Positions 1-7,709 of a stretch of DNA of 64,000 bases are shown piece by piece. The notes beneath the pieces were generated by a model. It was not told the origin of the DNA, did no database searches, and saw nothing but the letters and a program-made list of their open reading frames with translations. The position numbers were made by a program, and so were the translations under genes. How positions within the stretch are numbered: the stretch's first letter is position 1; every line of letters starts with the position of its first letter. The DNA is from DASWIG01 sp965371445 (GTDB taxonomy: Bacteria > Acidobacteriota > Thermoanaerobaculia > Multivoradales > J023), in the NCBI GenBank assembly GCA_965371445.1, contig CBDUYN010000021.1, forward strand, positions 23,239 through 87,238. The letters run 5' to 3'.

Positions 1-583
1 CCGACTCGACGACGTAACGCGGCACGCTCGCATGGTCGAGGGCCGGGTGGATGCGGATCAGCCCTTCGCCGTCGTGGTAGCTGCCGAGGCGTACCGAGAT
101 CCCCTGACCGCGGCGCCGCCGCTTTGAAACCTTACGTCCCCAGGTGATGACGAGCTCCAAGCGGCCGTCGAAGAAACGGCGGTTCAGCTCGTCCAAGATC
201 TCCACCAAGTCGAAGCAACGCCCCTCCTGGCGCAGGACCCGGCGGCGCGGACGCCGCTCGCCCCGGTGACGGTCGAAGTGCTCGCGGATCGCGGCAAGCG
301 CCCGGCGCCGCGCCGCGCCGCGAGCGCCGCCCAGGAGCTTCGCCACCTGGACCAGGGTCTTCTCGGGAGCGCCGAGAAACGAACGGTGGATACGGACCTC
401 CAAAGCTCCGGACCGCGGCCGCGCCGAGACGATTCGGCTCCGGTTGTCCGTCAGGACGACGGAGTGGAGAGCGCCGTCCAGGGCCTCGTCCAGGCGTCTC
501 GCGAGAGCCTCCTCGGGATCTTCGTCCGGAGCATCGTCGCGTTGCGGCAACGCGAAGAGCTCGAGTTGGAGTGGCTCGCTCAT
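1..583 (-). CDS. SprT-like zinc metalloprotease, partial (3' end outside window)
   Basis: An open frame runs leftward from the ATG at 581-583 and leaves the window, giving about 194 residues. The N-terminus (MSEPLQLELFALPQ) is followed by a basic, Arg-rich stretch. From about residue 125 the pattern FDLVEILDELNRRFF, then ITWGR and IRIHPALD, matches the start of SprT-like (WSS1/SprT fold) metalloproteases, in which a helix precedes a strand and the HExxH helix. The HExxH motif itself would lie just beyond the window edge, so catalysis cannot be confirmed. It is transcribed divergently from the aro-his-trp operon, with about 50 bases before that operon's promoter. The family call rests on the visible half domain. 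Confidence 0.7.
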   Translation of the reverse strand, partial: MSEPLQLELFALPQRDDAPDEDPEEALARRLDEALDGALHSVVLTDNRSRIVSARPRSGALEVRIHRSFLGAPEKTLVQVAKLLGGARGAARRRALAAIREHFDRHRGERRPRRRVLRQEGRCFDLVEILDELNRRFFDGRLELVITWGRKVSKRRRRGQGISVRLGSYHDGEGLIRIHPALDHASVPRYVVES

Positions 584-636
584 GGGGCTTCGCAAGACTA
601 CGAGATCCGCGTCGCCTCTACCACCCCCGGCCCAGC

Positions 637-665
637 TTGACACGCCCGAAGCGAGCTGCTTAAAT
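637..665 (+). promoter_or_regulatory. Sigma-70-type promoter of the aro-his-trp operon
   Basis: TTGACA at 637-642 and TTAAAT at 660-665 are separated by exactly 17 bases, a near-consensus housekeeping promoter in very GC-rich DNA. Transcription would begin near 672, giving a leader of about 190-240 bases before aroDE that contains the leader peptide and hairpins. It is the only strong promoter-like site seen upstream of the operon. Confidence 0.7.
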
Positions 666-716
666 CTCAGCTTACCGGATGCCCCTTCAGGCTCGGAACG
701 AACAAGAGTTTCACCG

Positions 717-818
717 ATGACGTCTCAGGCCCAGCCCTACGTTGCCGCTCCCGGCGGCCACAAAGAGACCGCGCCGCCGCGCGGCTGGTGGCATGGCGTC
801 GATCATCACGGCCCCTGA
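717..818 (+). CDS. Putative His/Trp leader peptide of the aro-his-trp operon
   Basis: A 33-codon reading frame starts at ATG 717, about 45 bases after the predicted transcription start, and stops at TGA 816-818. Its end reads RGWWHGVDHHGP: two adjacent Trp codons (786-791), then His codons at 792-794, 804-806 and 807-809. The downstream operon makes histidine and begins tryptophan synthesis, so this mix of regulatory codons is what an attenuation leader for both amino acids would need. The start is preceded only by a weak purine-rich stretch (AAGAG near 704). Known his leaders carry runs of His and known trp leaders carry tandem Trp; a combined peptide is unusual. Translation and stalling are inferred, not shown. 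Confidence 0.6.
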   Translation: MTSQAQPYVAAPGGHKETAPPRGWWHGVDHHGP

Positions 819-819
819 G

Positions 820-856
820 GCCGGGACCACCGTCCCGGCGACCGTGGGCCCGGGAC
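820..856 (+). promoter_or_regulatory. Mutually exclusive hairpins downstream of the leader peptide (candidate attenuator)
   Basis: Segment 1 (GCCGGGAC, 820-827) pairs perfectly with segment 2 (GTCCCGGC, 832-839) around a 4-base loop. Segment 2 can instead pair with segment 3 (CCGGGAC, 850-856), which sits just before GAGG and the ATG at 861. Segment 1 begins one base after the leader stop codon, so a ribosome stalled on the final His codons would cover it and favour the 2:3 pairing. No U-tract follows, so whether the 1:2 hairpin terminates transcription or the switch acts on translation is open. Confidence 0.5.
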
Positions 857-860
857 GAGG

Positions 861-2399
861 ATGAGACCCAAGTCGACCTCTTTCCGGGAGTCCCGGAGAG
901 AGGTTTTTCGTTCAGTGAAAAAGACGGACCTGGTCGCTACGCTGACGTCCCCGCCAACCGACAGCGGCAACGAGATTCGCGAGCTGCCGCCGGAGGTGGG
1001 AACGCTCGAGGTGCGCGCCGACCTCCTCGGCAAGGTCGATCCGGACTGGCTACGCGACCGCTTCGGGGGCCGGCTCGTCTACACCTTGAGGAGCCGCGCC
1101 GAAGGCGGTGCCTACGAGGGCGGCAAGCAAGGACGGCGCAAAAAACTCGCCGCCGCCGCCAGGACCTACGACCTGGTCGACCTCGAGGGAGACCGCGACC
1201 TTTTCCCCGAGCTCCTGGTCGAGATCCCGGCCGAGCGCCGCCTCATCTCCTGGCACGGCCCCACGACCCGCTCGACGGAGCTGCGCGGACGCTTCGAAAA
1301 GCTCGCCGCCACCGAGGCGCGCTACTACAAGCTGATCCCGACCGCGAAAGAGCACGGCGACGGCCTGAGGCCCCTGGAGCTCCTCCAGTCGCTACGCCGC
1401 GACGACGTCGTCGCCTTCTCGGCCGGCGAGGTGGGCGTGTGGACGCGAATCCTGGCGCCCTACATGGGCTCGCCCCTGGTCTACGGCTCTTTCGGCACGA
1501 CGCCGGCGGCCCCGGGGCAGCTCCCGGTCTCGCGGCTCATCAGCGACTACGGAATGCCGTACCTGCGCGAAGTAAAGCACCTTTTCGGCATCGCGGGCCG
1601 CCCGGTGCTTCACTCGCTCTCGCCGCGGCTCCACAACGGCGCCTACCGCGCCCTCGGGGTCCCGGCGCTTTACGTGCCGTTCCACGTCGAGTCGTTCGGC
1701 GACTTCTGGCTCGACGTCGTGGAAGCAGAGGGCCCCGACGGCCTCGGCTTTCCTCTGAAAGGCCTCTCGGTGACGTCGCCCTACAAGGAGGTCGCCCTGG
1801 CGGTCTCCGGGGTCTCCAGCCCGCGCTCCCAGCACGTCGCCGCGGCCAACACCCTGGTGCGCAACGACGACGGCGTCTGGGAGGCGGAGACCACCGATCC
1901 CGAAGGGGTCTCGGCCCTCCTGGCGGCGAACGGCGTCGAGATGGTGGACAAGATGGCGGCGGTCATCGGCTGCGGCGGCGCCGGCAAGGCGTCGGCCTAC
2001 GGCCTGCAGCTCGCCGGCGCCGAGGTGACCCTCGTCAACCGCGGCCGCGAGCGCGGCGAGCGCGCCTCGCAGGAGATGCTGCTGCCCTTCGTGCCGCTCG
2101 CCGAGCTCGATCCGTCGCGCTTCGACATCCTGGTCCACGCCACGGCCCTCGGACACCGCCGCGAGGACGAGCTGCCCTTCGACGTCGAAAAAGTCCGACG
2201 CGACGCGACGATCGTCGACCTGGTCTACGACCGGCACGCGACGCGGCTCGTCCGAGAAGCGCGGGCGCTGGGCCTACGCGCCTTCGGCGGCCGGCGGGTC
2301 CTCCTCTACCAGGCCCTGGAGCAGTTCCGGCTCATGAACGCCAGGGAGCTCAACGAGCCCCTGGCGCGCGACCTCCTCGGCCTCGCGGAGGACGAATGA
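861..2399 (+). CDS. aroDE: Bifunctional 3-dehydroquinate dehydratase / shikimate dehydrogenase
   Basis: This fusion carries out two consecutive shikimate-pathway steps, dehydroquinate to dehydroshikimate to shikimate. The N-terminal part (about residues 20-225) is type I dehydroquinase: LEVRADLL, YDLVDLEGD, the His in LISWHGP and the Schiff-base Lys in YYKLIPTAKE. The C-terminal part (about 235-500) is shikimate dehydrogenase: HSLSPRLHN, the GLSVTSPYKE substrate loop, AANTL, and the NADP-binding GCGGAGKAS. Such fusions are known in plants and some bacteria. The ATG at 861 directly abuts GAGG, too close for a good ribosome site. An in-frame GTG at 915 gives MKKTDLVATL, a more usual AroD N-terminus, and follows GAGAGAGG, so it may be the true start. 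The stop overlaps hisZ by ATGA. Confidence 0.9.
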   Translation: MRPKSTSFRESRREVFRSVKKTDLVATLTSPPTDSGNEIRELPPEVGTLEVRADLLGKVDPDWLRDRFGGRLVYTLRSRAEGGAYEGGKQGRRKKLAAAARTYDLVDLEGDRDLFPELLVEIPAERRLISWHGPTTRSTELRGRFEKLAATEARYYKLIPTAKEHGDGLRPLELLQSLRRDDVVAFSAGEVGVWTRILAPYMGSPLVYGSFGTTPAAPGQLPVSRLISDYGMPYLREVKHLFGIAGRPVLHSLSPRLHNGAYRALGVPALYVPFHVESFGDFWLDVVEAEGPDGLGFPLKGLSVTSPYKEVALAVSGVSSPRSQHVAAANTLVRNDDGVWEAETTDPEGVSALLAANGVEMVDKMAAVIGCGGAGKASAYGLQLAGAEVTLVNRGRERGERASQEMLLPFVPLAELDPSRFDILVHATALGHRREDELPFDVEKVRRDATIVDLVYDRHATRLVREARALGLRAFGGRRVLLYQALEQFRLMNARELNEPLARDLLGLAEDE

Positions 2400-3370
2400 A
2401 GGTCTCCGCCTCGCTTCCGACCGGCGTCGCCGCCCTTTTTTTCGACAGCGCCCGGCGCCGGCGCCGCCTCGAGGAAAGGCTCGTCGAGCGCCTCGGCCAG
2501 GGCGGATTCACCGAGGTCGTCCTGCCGGTGCTCGACTACCTCGACCCTTACGAGGAGATGCCGGGCCGGACGAAAGCCGCAGAGCTCTATCGCTTCGTCG
2601 ACCGCGACGGCGAGGTCCTGGCCTTGCGCAGCGACTTCACGCCCATGCTGGCGCGGCTTCTCGCCCCCCGCCTGAAGGCCCTCGAGCTGCCGCTCAAGCT
2701 CTTTTACCGCGGCGACGTCCTGCGCTGCCAGGAGGAGCGGCCGGGACGCCAGCGCGAGCTCTACCAGCTGGGCGCCGAGATCATCGGCGACGACGGCGAA
2801 GAGGCCGAGAGGACCGTCCTCCGACAATGTCTGGAGCTTCTCTCGACGTGTGTCTCGAGGCGGCGCATGCTCGTCGTGCTGGGCTTTGCCGGGGCCCTCG
2901 ACCAGCTCCTCGACGCCCAGGTTGACGCCGCGGCCTTAACGGCCGCCGTGGTGCGCCGCGAGCGTTCGGCCACGCGTCCCGGCGGCGAGACGCTCCGGGA
3001 GGTCGTCCTCCGCGGCACGCCGTCGGATCCCGCCGCCCTGGGTGAGGAAGCCGGCGCCCGCCTCGAACGGCTCACCAGTCTCACCCGGGAGCTGGGGCCG
3101 GCGTTCCCGGAGATCGAGCTCAAGATCGACCTGGCGGAGTTCGCCGACCAGGTGCTCGCCACGAAGCTGCGCCGCAAGCTCCACACCCGGCCCTATTACG
3201 ACGGTCTCGTGTTCCGCGCCTTCGCCAGCGGCTCCGCCGAGCCGGTGGGCGGCGGCGGACGCTACGACCGCCTCTTCCGGCGCCTCGACGTCGAGACGAC
3301 CGCCGCCGGTTTTTCCCTGAGCCTCGACCGCCTGAGCGAGGCCGGCGAGAACGGCGGGGAGGTGCCATGA
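2396..3370 (+). CDS. hisZ: ATP phosphoribosyltransferase regulatory subunit
   Basis: HisZ is a histidyl-tRNA-synthetase-like protein without aminoacylation activity. It forms a hetero-octamer with short-form HisG and confers histidine feedback. The 324-residue protein shows class II synthetase-like motifs: LRSDFTPMLARLL near residue 75-90, a motif-2-like FYRGDVLRCQEE, ELYQLGAEIIGDD, and the C-terminal YYDGLVFRAF and GGGGRYDRL. The start ATG at 2396 overlaps the aroDE stop (ATGA), and its stop overlaps the hisG ATG at 3367. The next gene is a 208-residue HisG lacking the C-terminal regulatory domain, which fits the known dependence of short HisG on HisZ. A catalytic HisRS would be longer, with an anticodon domain, so HisZ is preferred. 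Confidence 0.92.
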   Translation: MKVSASLPTGVAALFFDSARRRRRLEERLVERLGQGGFTEVVLPVLDYLDPYEEMPGRTKAAELYRFVDRDGEVLALRSDFTPMLARLLAPRLKALELPLKLFYRGDVLRCQEERPGRQRELYQLGAEIIGDDGEEAERTVLRQCLELLSTCVSRRRMLVVLGFAGALDQLLDAQVDAAALTAAVVRRERSATRPGGETLREVVLRGTPSDPAALGEEAGARLERLTSLTRELGPAFPEIELKIDLAEFADQVLATKLRRKLHTRPYYDGLVFRAFASGSAEPVGGGGRYDRLFRRLDVETTAAGFSLSLDRLSEAGENGGEVP

Positions 3371-3993
3371 TCCGTCTCGCCCTTCCCAAGGGACGCAACC
3401 TCTCGAGCGCCCTGGACGCTTTTCGTGCCGCCGGCCTCGGCCTCGCGGGGATCGGGAAGGGCGATCGGCGGCTGCGCGTCGAGCTCCCCGAAGACGGCCT
3501 CGAGGTCCTCTACTTGAAGGACTGGGACCTGCCGCTCTACGTCGAGCACGGCATCGCCGACTGCGGCGTCGTCGGCACCGACGTCCTGGAGGAGCTCGGG
3601 GGCGACCTCCTGGTGCCGGCGCGCTTCAAGGACGGCCGCTGCCGGCTGTCGCTCGTCGGCCGCGAGGGCGCCCTGCCGCGGCCCGGCCAGCAGGTACGGT
3701 TGGCAACGAAGTACCCCGAGACGGCCCGGCGGCTCCTGGCCGGCGAGAGCTGGGGGGCCGAGGTCCTGAAGCTCTCGGGGTCCGTCGAGCTGGCGCCGCT
3801 GCTCGACCTCGCGGAGATCGCCCTTGATATCGTGCAGACGGGTCGAACCCTGGCCGAGAACGACTTGAAGGAGCTGCGCGTCGTCCGCGAGGTGGCGCCG
3901 TCGTTCGTGGTCAACCGCGCCGCGTATCAAGAGCACCGCGAAGAGCTCAACCGGCTCCTCGACCGATTCGAAGAAATGGAGGTGGTGGACTGA
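3367..3993 (+). CDS. hisG: ATP phosphoribosyltransferase, short form
   Basis: This enzyme catalyses the first step of histidine synthesis, joining ATP and PRPP to phosphoribosyl-ATP. The 208-residue length fits the short HisG form, which lacks the ACT-like regulatory domain and needs HisZ. It begins MIRLALPKGRNL, the usual HisG N-terminus, contains IADCGVVGTDVLEE (periplasmic-binding-protein-like fold), and has the PRPP-binding region in DIVQTGRTLAENDL near residues 155-170. The C-terminus contains VVNRAAYQEH. The gene overlaps hisZ at its start and shares one base with hisD (TGATG), so it is translationally coupled on both sides. Confidence 0.95.
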   Translation: MIRLALPKGRNLSSALDAFRAAGLGLAGIGKGDRRLRVELPEDGLEVLYLKDWDLPLYVEHGIADCGVVGTDVLEELGGDLLVPARFKDGRCRLSLVGREGALPRPGQQVRLATKYPETARRLLAGESWGAEVLKLSGSVELAPLLDLAEIALDIVQTGRTLAENDLKELRVVREVAPSFVVNRAAYQEHREELNRLLDRFEEMEVVD

Positions 3994-5300
3994 TGGCTCT
4001 GTGGAAAATCGTCAAGGCGAGCTCCCGGCAGGGGCAAAAGCTCCTCGAGAAGCTCGAGCACCGCGGCGAAGGCTTCCTGGACGAAGCCTTCCTCGACCGT
4101 GCGGCGCGCATCGTCGAGACGGTGCGGCGCGGTGGCGACACCGCGCTCGTCAAGGCCGTCCGGCGCTACGACGGGGTGCGGCTCGCCTCGCCGGGAGAGC
4201 TGCGGCGACGGCCGGAGTCAGATCCCGGTGAGCTTCCTTCCGGTTTTCGCGAAGCTCTCGACCGTGCCGTCGGTGCCGTCGAGCGCTATCACGAGCGCCA
4301 GGTCCATGAGGGCTTTCGCCTCGAAGCCGAGGGCGTGGAGCTTCAAGAGCGCCGGCAGCCGCTCGGCCGGGTGGGCGTCTACGTCCCGGGCGGACGCGCC
4401 GCCTACCCGTCGTCGATGGTGATGGCGGTGGTGCCGGCCCGGCTGGCCGGCGTGGGCGAGATCGCGATCGCCACGCCACCGGCGACCTGGGACGCAAGCG
4501 CCGCGCTCCGCTACACCGTGGCGCGCCTCGGTGTCGAGGAGGTCTACGGGATGGGCGGCGCCCACGCCGTCGCCGCTCTCGCTTACGGCACCGAATCGAT
4601 CCCGCGGGTCGACAAGATCGTCGGGCCCGGCAACGCCTGGGTCACCGCGGCCAAGCACCTGGTCACAGGCGACGTGGCGATCGACGGCATCGCCGGGCCG
4701 AGCGAGGTGGTGATCGTCGCCGACCGCGAGGCCTCGCCGGAGCTCGTCGCCGCCGATCTCCTGGCCCAGGCCGAGCACGATCCCCAGGCGCTCGCGGTGC
4801 TGGTGACCGACGAGAACCGCCTCGCCAAGGACGTCGGGCGTGAGCTCCGGCGACAGCTCGACGAGCTGGCGACCGCCGAGGTGGCCCGCGCCGCCCTCGC
4901 CGGCCAGGGAGCGGCGCTCGTCGTCACCGACATGGAGGAGGCCTTGGACCTCGTCGAAACGATCGCCCCCGAGCACCTGCAGCTGGTGGGAAGCTCGGCC
5001 GAGGCGCTCGTCGAGAGGATCCGCAACGCAGGCGCCATCTTCGTCGGCGCGGCGACCCCTGAGGTCTTCGGCGACTATGTCGCCGGCCCCAACCACATCC
5101 TCCCCACCGTCGGCACGGCGCGTTTCGCCTCGGCCCTCGGCGTCGAGGACTTCGTACGCCGCAGCCACGTGGTGCGTTTCGCAACCGGAGCCGCGGCCCG
5201 CTGGGCCGCCGCCGCGGCGACCCTGGCCGACGTCGAGGGCCTGCCGGCACACGCCGCCGCGGCCCGCAAGCGCCTGCGCTTCGACGAGGAGGAACCATGA
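3993..5300 (+). CDS. hisD: Histidinol dehydrogenase
   Basis: HisD oxidises L-histidinol to histidine in two NAD-dependent steps, the end of the pathway. The 435-residue length is typical. Visible signatures are VGVYVPGGRAAYPSSMVM, VYGMGGAHAVAALAYGT, KIVGPGNAWVTAAK, GPSEVVIVAD, the zinc-site region DLLAQAEHDPQA (Gln and His ligands), IAPEHLQL, and GPNHILPTVGTARFAS followed by the RRSHVV segment. All core motifs are present, so the enzyme should be active. Its position directly after hisG, with a one-base overlap, and a 4-base overlap with hisC (ATGA, 5297-5300) show it is part of the same polycistronic unit. Confidence 0.96.
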   Translation: MALWKIVKASSRQGQKLLEKLEHRGEGFLDEAFLDRAARIVETVRRGGDTALVKAVRRYDGVRLASPGELRRRPESDPGELPSGFREALDRAVGAVERYHERQVHEGFRLEAEGVELQERRQPLGRVGVYVPGGRAAYPSSMVMAVVPARLAGVGEIAIATPPATWDASAALRYTVARLGVEEVYGMGGAHAVAALAYGTESIPRVDKIVGPGNAWVTAAKHLVTGDVAIDGIAGPSEVVIVADREASPELVAADLLAQAEHDPQALAVLVTDENRLAKDVGRELRRQLDELATAEVARAALAGQGAALVVTDMEEALDLVETIAPEHLQLVGSSAEALVERIRNAGAIFVGAATPEVFGDYVAGPNHILPTVGTARFASALGVEDFVRRSHVVRFATGAAARWAAAAATLADVEGLPAHAAAARKRLRFDEEEP

Positions 5301-6382
5301 GCTTCGATCCACTCGAGAGCGTCCGCACCGAGGTCCGGGCCTTGAAGGCCTATCACCTCGACCTCTCGAAGTCGCGCCACAAGCTCGACCAGAACGAGGT
5401 GCCCTTCGAGCTGCCTCTGCCGATCAAACGGCGCGTCGCCGAGGAGCTCCTGCGCCGGCCCTGGGCCCGCTACCCCGACTTCCACAGCGAATCCCTGCGC
5501 CGGGCCCTCGGGCGCTACCACGACTGGCCGTCGGACGGCGTGCTCGTCGGCAACGGCTCGGGCGAGCTCCTAAGCGTCGCGCTGTCGACCTTCGTCCAGC
5601 CCGGCGGCGTGGTGCTCCTGACCCGGCCGAGCTTCAGCCTCTACGGGGCGCTGCTCGCGAGGGCCGGGGCCGTGGGCCACTGGATCGCCTCCGAGGAGAA
5701 CCTCCGGCTGCCGCTACGAAGGCTTCAACAACTGTCCGGCGAAAGCCCGCAGTGGCCCGTCCTCCTCTGCTCGCCGAACAACCCGACGGGCGACACCGCT
5801 TCGGTCGAGGCAATCGACGAGCTGCTACAAACGCTCCAGGCACCGCTTCTCCTCGACAACGCCTACGGTGAGTTCTGCGACCAGGACTACCGTCCCTTGT
5901 TGAAGCGCCACCGTCACCTGATTCTCTTTCGCACCTTTTCCAAGGCCTGGGCGATGGCCGGCCTGCGCCTGGGCTATCTCCTCGCCGACCCGGCGCTCGT
6001 CGCCGAGCTCGCCAAGGTCAAGAGCCCCTACAACGTCAACTTCCTGACCGCCACGGCCGCCGAGGTCCTGGTCCGCGAGGAGGCCGCCTCCCGCCGCCGC
6101 ATCGAGGTCCTGAAGGGACGCCGCGTCCAGTGGGCGGAGATGCTCGACGACGTGGGCTTCACGGTCTATCCGTCGCAGGCCAACTTCGTCCTCGTCCGCC
6201 ATACGGAGGCGCCCGAGATCGGGCGGGCTCTCGGTGCACGCGGCATCCGGGTCCGGGTCCTGGGCGGCCATCCGGTGCTCGCCGAGTGCCTGCGCTTCTC
6301 GGTCGGCACCGGCATCGCGCTGCGCGAGACGCGCCGCGCCATCCTGGAGATCTTCGCCGAGATGAAGGAGAAGGGCCGATGA
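5297..6382 (+). CDS. hisC: Histidinol-phosphate aminotransferase
   Basis: This PLP-dependent class I/II aminotransferase converts imidazole-acetol phosphate to histidinol phosphate. The 361-residue protein has the HisC pattern: LDQNEVPFELP near the N-terminus, ARYPDFHSESLRRAL, VGNGSGELL (phosphate-binding turn), LLCSPNNPTGD, the Asp/Tyr pair in LLLDNAYGEF, and the PLP lysine in FRTFSKAWAMAGLRLGY near residue 218. The C-terminal SVGTG segment is also as expected. It overlaps hisD and hisB by ATGA. Family members can act on other substrates, but its place between hisD and hisB makes histidine synthesis secure. Confidence 0.94.
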   Translation: MSFDPLESVRTEVRALKAYHLDLSKSRHKLDQNEVPFELPLPIKRRVAEELLRRPWARYPDFHSESLRRALGRYHDWPSDGVLVGNGSGELLSVALSTFVQPGGVVLLTRPSFSLYGALLARAGAVGHWIASEENLRLPLRRLQQLSGESPQWPVLLCSPNNPTGDTASVEAIDELLQTLQAPLLLDNAYGEFCDQDYRPLLKRHRHLILFRTFSKAWAMAGLRLGYLLADPALVAELAKVKSPYNVNFLTATAAEVLVREEAASRRRIEVLKGRRVQWAEMLDDVGFTVYPSQANFVLVRHTEAPEIGRALGARGIRVRVLGGHPVLAECLRFSVGTGIALRETRRAILEIFAEMKEKGR

Positions 6383-7014
6383 GCCGCGTATCCCCCCCTC
6401 GCTCCCCCCAAGGGGACGGACGCAACGGCTCGATCGAGCGCCGGACCGGCGAGACCCGCGTCCGGACCGAGCTACGGCTCGACGGCGGCGAGCGCTCGAT
6501 CGACGTCCCGGACGGTTTTTTTCGCCACCTGCTCGACGCCCTGACAAAACACGGCGGCTTCGGGATCGAGCTCGTGGCGAGCGGCGACACCGAGACCGAC
6601 CTCCACCACACGGTCGAGGACGTCGGCATCGTCCTCGGTGAGGCCCTGGCCTCGGCGCTCGGCGAGAAGCGCGGCATCGTGCGCTTCGCCCACGCCTACG
6701 CGCCCCTCGACGAGGCCCTGGCGCGTGCCGTCGTCGACCTCTCGGGACGCGGCTTCTTCCACTACCAGGTACCGCCGGAGCTCGCGCAGGTCTGGGTGAC
6801 GCGAGAGTTTCCCCTGACGCTCGTCGCCGATTTTTTCCAGGCCTTCGCCGAACGCGGGCGCCTGACGCTTCACCTCGAAGTCCTGCGGGCGCGCAACGGC
6901 CACCACGCAGCGGAGGCGGCCTTCAAGGCCGTCGCCCTGGCGCTGCGCCAGGCCGTCGCCCTGCGACCCGGATCGGGCGGCGTACCCTCGACCAAAGGAA
7001 CGCTTACCGTATGA
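6379..7014 (+). CDS. hisB: Imidazoleglycerol-phosphate dehydratase
   Basis: This monofunctional IGPD removes water from imidazole glycerol phosphate. It has no fused histidinol-phosphatase domain. Core signatures are RRTGETRVRTELRLDG, FFRHLLDALTKHGGF, the metal-binding DLHHTVEDVGIVLGEA and the second metal site NGHHAAEAAFKA. The product is 211 residues and starts at the ATG overlapping the hisC stop (ATGA). The first 18 or so residues (MSRVSPPRSPQGDGR and following) are extra compared with ordinary HisB. They are encoded by a short palindromic element at 6391-6417 that also occurs in hisH, lon and the giant gene. The IGPD fold proper begins at about residue 19. The stop overlaps the hisH ATG. 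Confidence 0.93.
   Translation: MSRVSPPRSPQGDGRNGSIERRTGETRVRTELRLDGGERSIDVPDGFFRHLLDALTKHGGFGIELVASGDTETDLHHTVEDVGIVLGEALASALGEKRGIVRFAHAYAPLDEALARAVVDLSGRGFFHYQVPPELAQVWVTREFPLTLVADFFQAFAERGRLTLHLEVLRARNGHHAAEAAFKAVALALRQAVALRPGSGGVPSTKGTLTV
6391..6417 (+). repeat. Dispersed 27-bp C-rich palindromic element, copy 1 (inside hisB)
   Basis: The stretch has the form TCCCCCCCT-N3-TCCCCCCAAGGGGAC. It is shared, with small differences, with copies at 7023-7048, 33087-33113 (opposite orientation) and 60877-60903. Here it adds SPPRSPQGD to the HisB N-terminus. Confidence 0.75.
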
Positions 7015-7709
7015 GCCTGAGCTCCCCCCTCACTCCCCCCAAGGGGACGTCTGTGAAGGCCACGATCCTCGACGCCGGGGTCGGCAACCTCGGCAACCTG
7101 GAGCGCGCCCTGCGCCATGTCGGGGCCGACGTCGAGGTGACCGACGACGCCAGGGCCGTCGCCGCGTCGCGTTGCCTGCTCCTGCCCGGGGTCGGGGCCT
7201 TCCGGCCGCCGCGTGAGCGGCTGCGGGGCGCCCTGGAGGAGGCCCTCGGCGAGGCCCTCGCCCAGGGCGCCTGGCTGCTCGGTATCTGCATCGGCTACCA
7301 GCTCCTCTTCGACTCGAGCGAGGAGTTCGGCACCACCGACGGCCTCGGCCTTTTGCCGGGGGGCGTCCGCCGCCTCGACGACGGTGTCGCCCTGCCCCAC
7401 ATCGGCTGGAACCGAATCCACGGCGGCCGTCTCCACGGCGGCCGCCTCGACGGCACGAGCGAGATCCATCCTTTTCTCGCCGGTGTCGCCGCGGGAAGCT
7501 ACGTCTACTTCGTCCACAGCTACGCCCCGCGCGACCTCGACGACGGCATCGCCCTGGCCATGGCCACCCACGGTGTCGAATTCACCGCGATCGCCGGACG
7601 CGGACGCGTTCTGGGTACCCAGTTCCACCCCGAGAAGAGCGGCCGCACGGGCCTCCGGCTCTTACGCAACTACCTGGAGATTTGCCATGGAGCTGATCCC
7701 GGCGATTGA
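7011..7709 (+). CDS. hisH: Imidazole glycerol phosphate synthase, glutamine amidotransferase subunit
   Basis: HisH hydrolyses glutamine and passes ammonia to HisF for formation of IGP and AICAR. The class I amidotransferase triad is visible: Cys in LLGICIGYQLLF, and His and Glu in GTQFHPEKSG. The oxyanion region is LLPGVGAF. The ATG at 7011 overlaps the hisB stop (ATGA) and gives an N-terminal addition (MSLSSPLTPPKGTS) encoded by the palindromic element at 7023-7048. Standard HisH would begin at the in-frame GTG 7051 (MKATILDAGVGNLGNL). The element's AAGGGGA lies just before that GTG and could serve as its ribosome site, so either start is possible. The gene overlaps hisA by 23 bases. Confidence 0.93.
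   Translation: MSLSSPLTPPKGTSVKATILDAGVGNLGNLERALRHVGADVEVTDDARAVAASRCLLLPGVGAFRPPRERLRGALEEALGEALAQGAWLLGICIGYQLLFDSSEEFGTTDGLGLLPGGVRRLDDGVALPHIGWNRIHGGRLHGGRLDGTSEIHPFLAGVAAGSYVYFVHSYAPRDLDDGIALAMATHGVEFTAIAGRGRVLGTQFHPEKSGRTGLRLLRNYLEICHGADPGD
7023..7048 (+). repeat. Dispersed C-rich palindromic element, copy 2 (5' end of hisH)
   Basis: It has the same form as the hisB copy, TCCCCCCT-N3-TCCCCCCAAGGGGAC, but is read in a different frame (SPLTPPKGT). It lies between the ATG at 7011 and the GTG at 7051, so it either extends HisH or supplies an internal ribosome-binding site. Confidence 0.75.

Noticed and set aside
266..640. Plus-strand 124-codon frame at the left edge
   Set aside because: It overlaps the SprT-like gene on minus, whose motifs are clear; no ribosome site.
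788..2395. Upstream extension of the hisZ frame
   Set aside because: It is out of frame with aroDE and Arg/Pro-rich; HisZ starts naturally at the ATG overlapping the aroDE stop.
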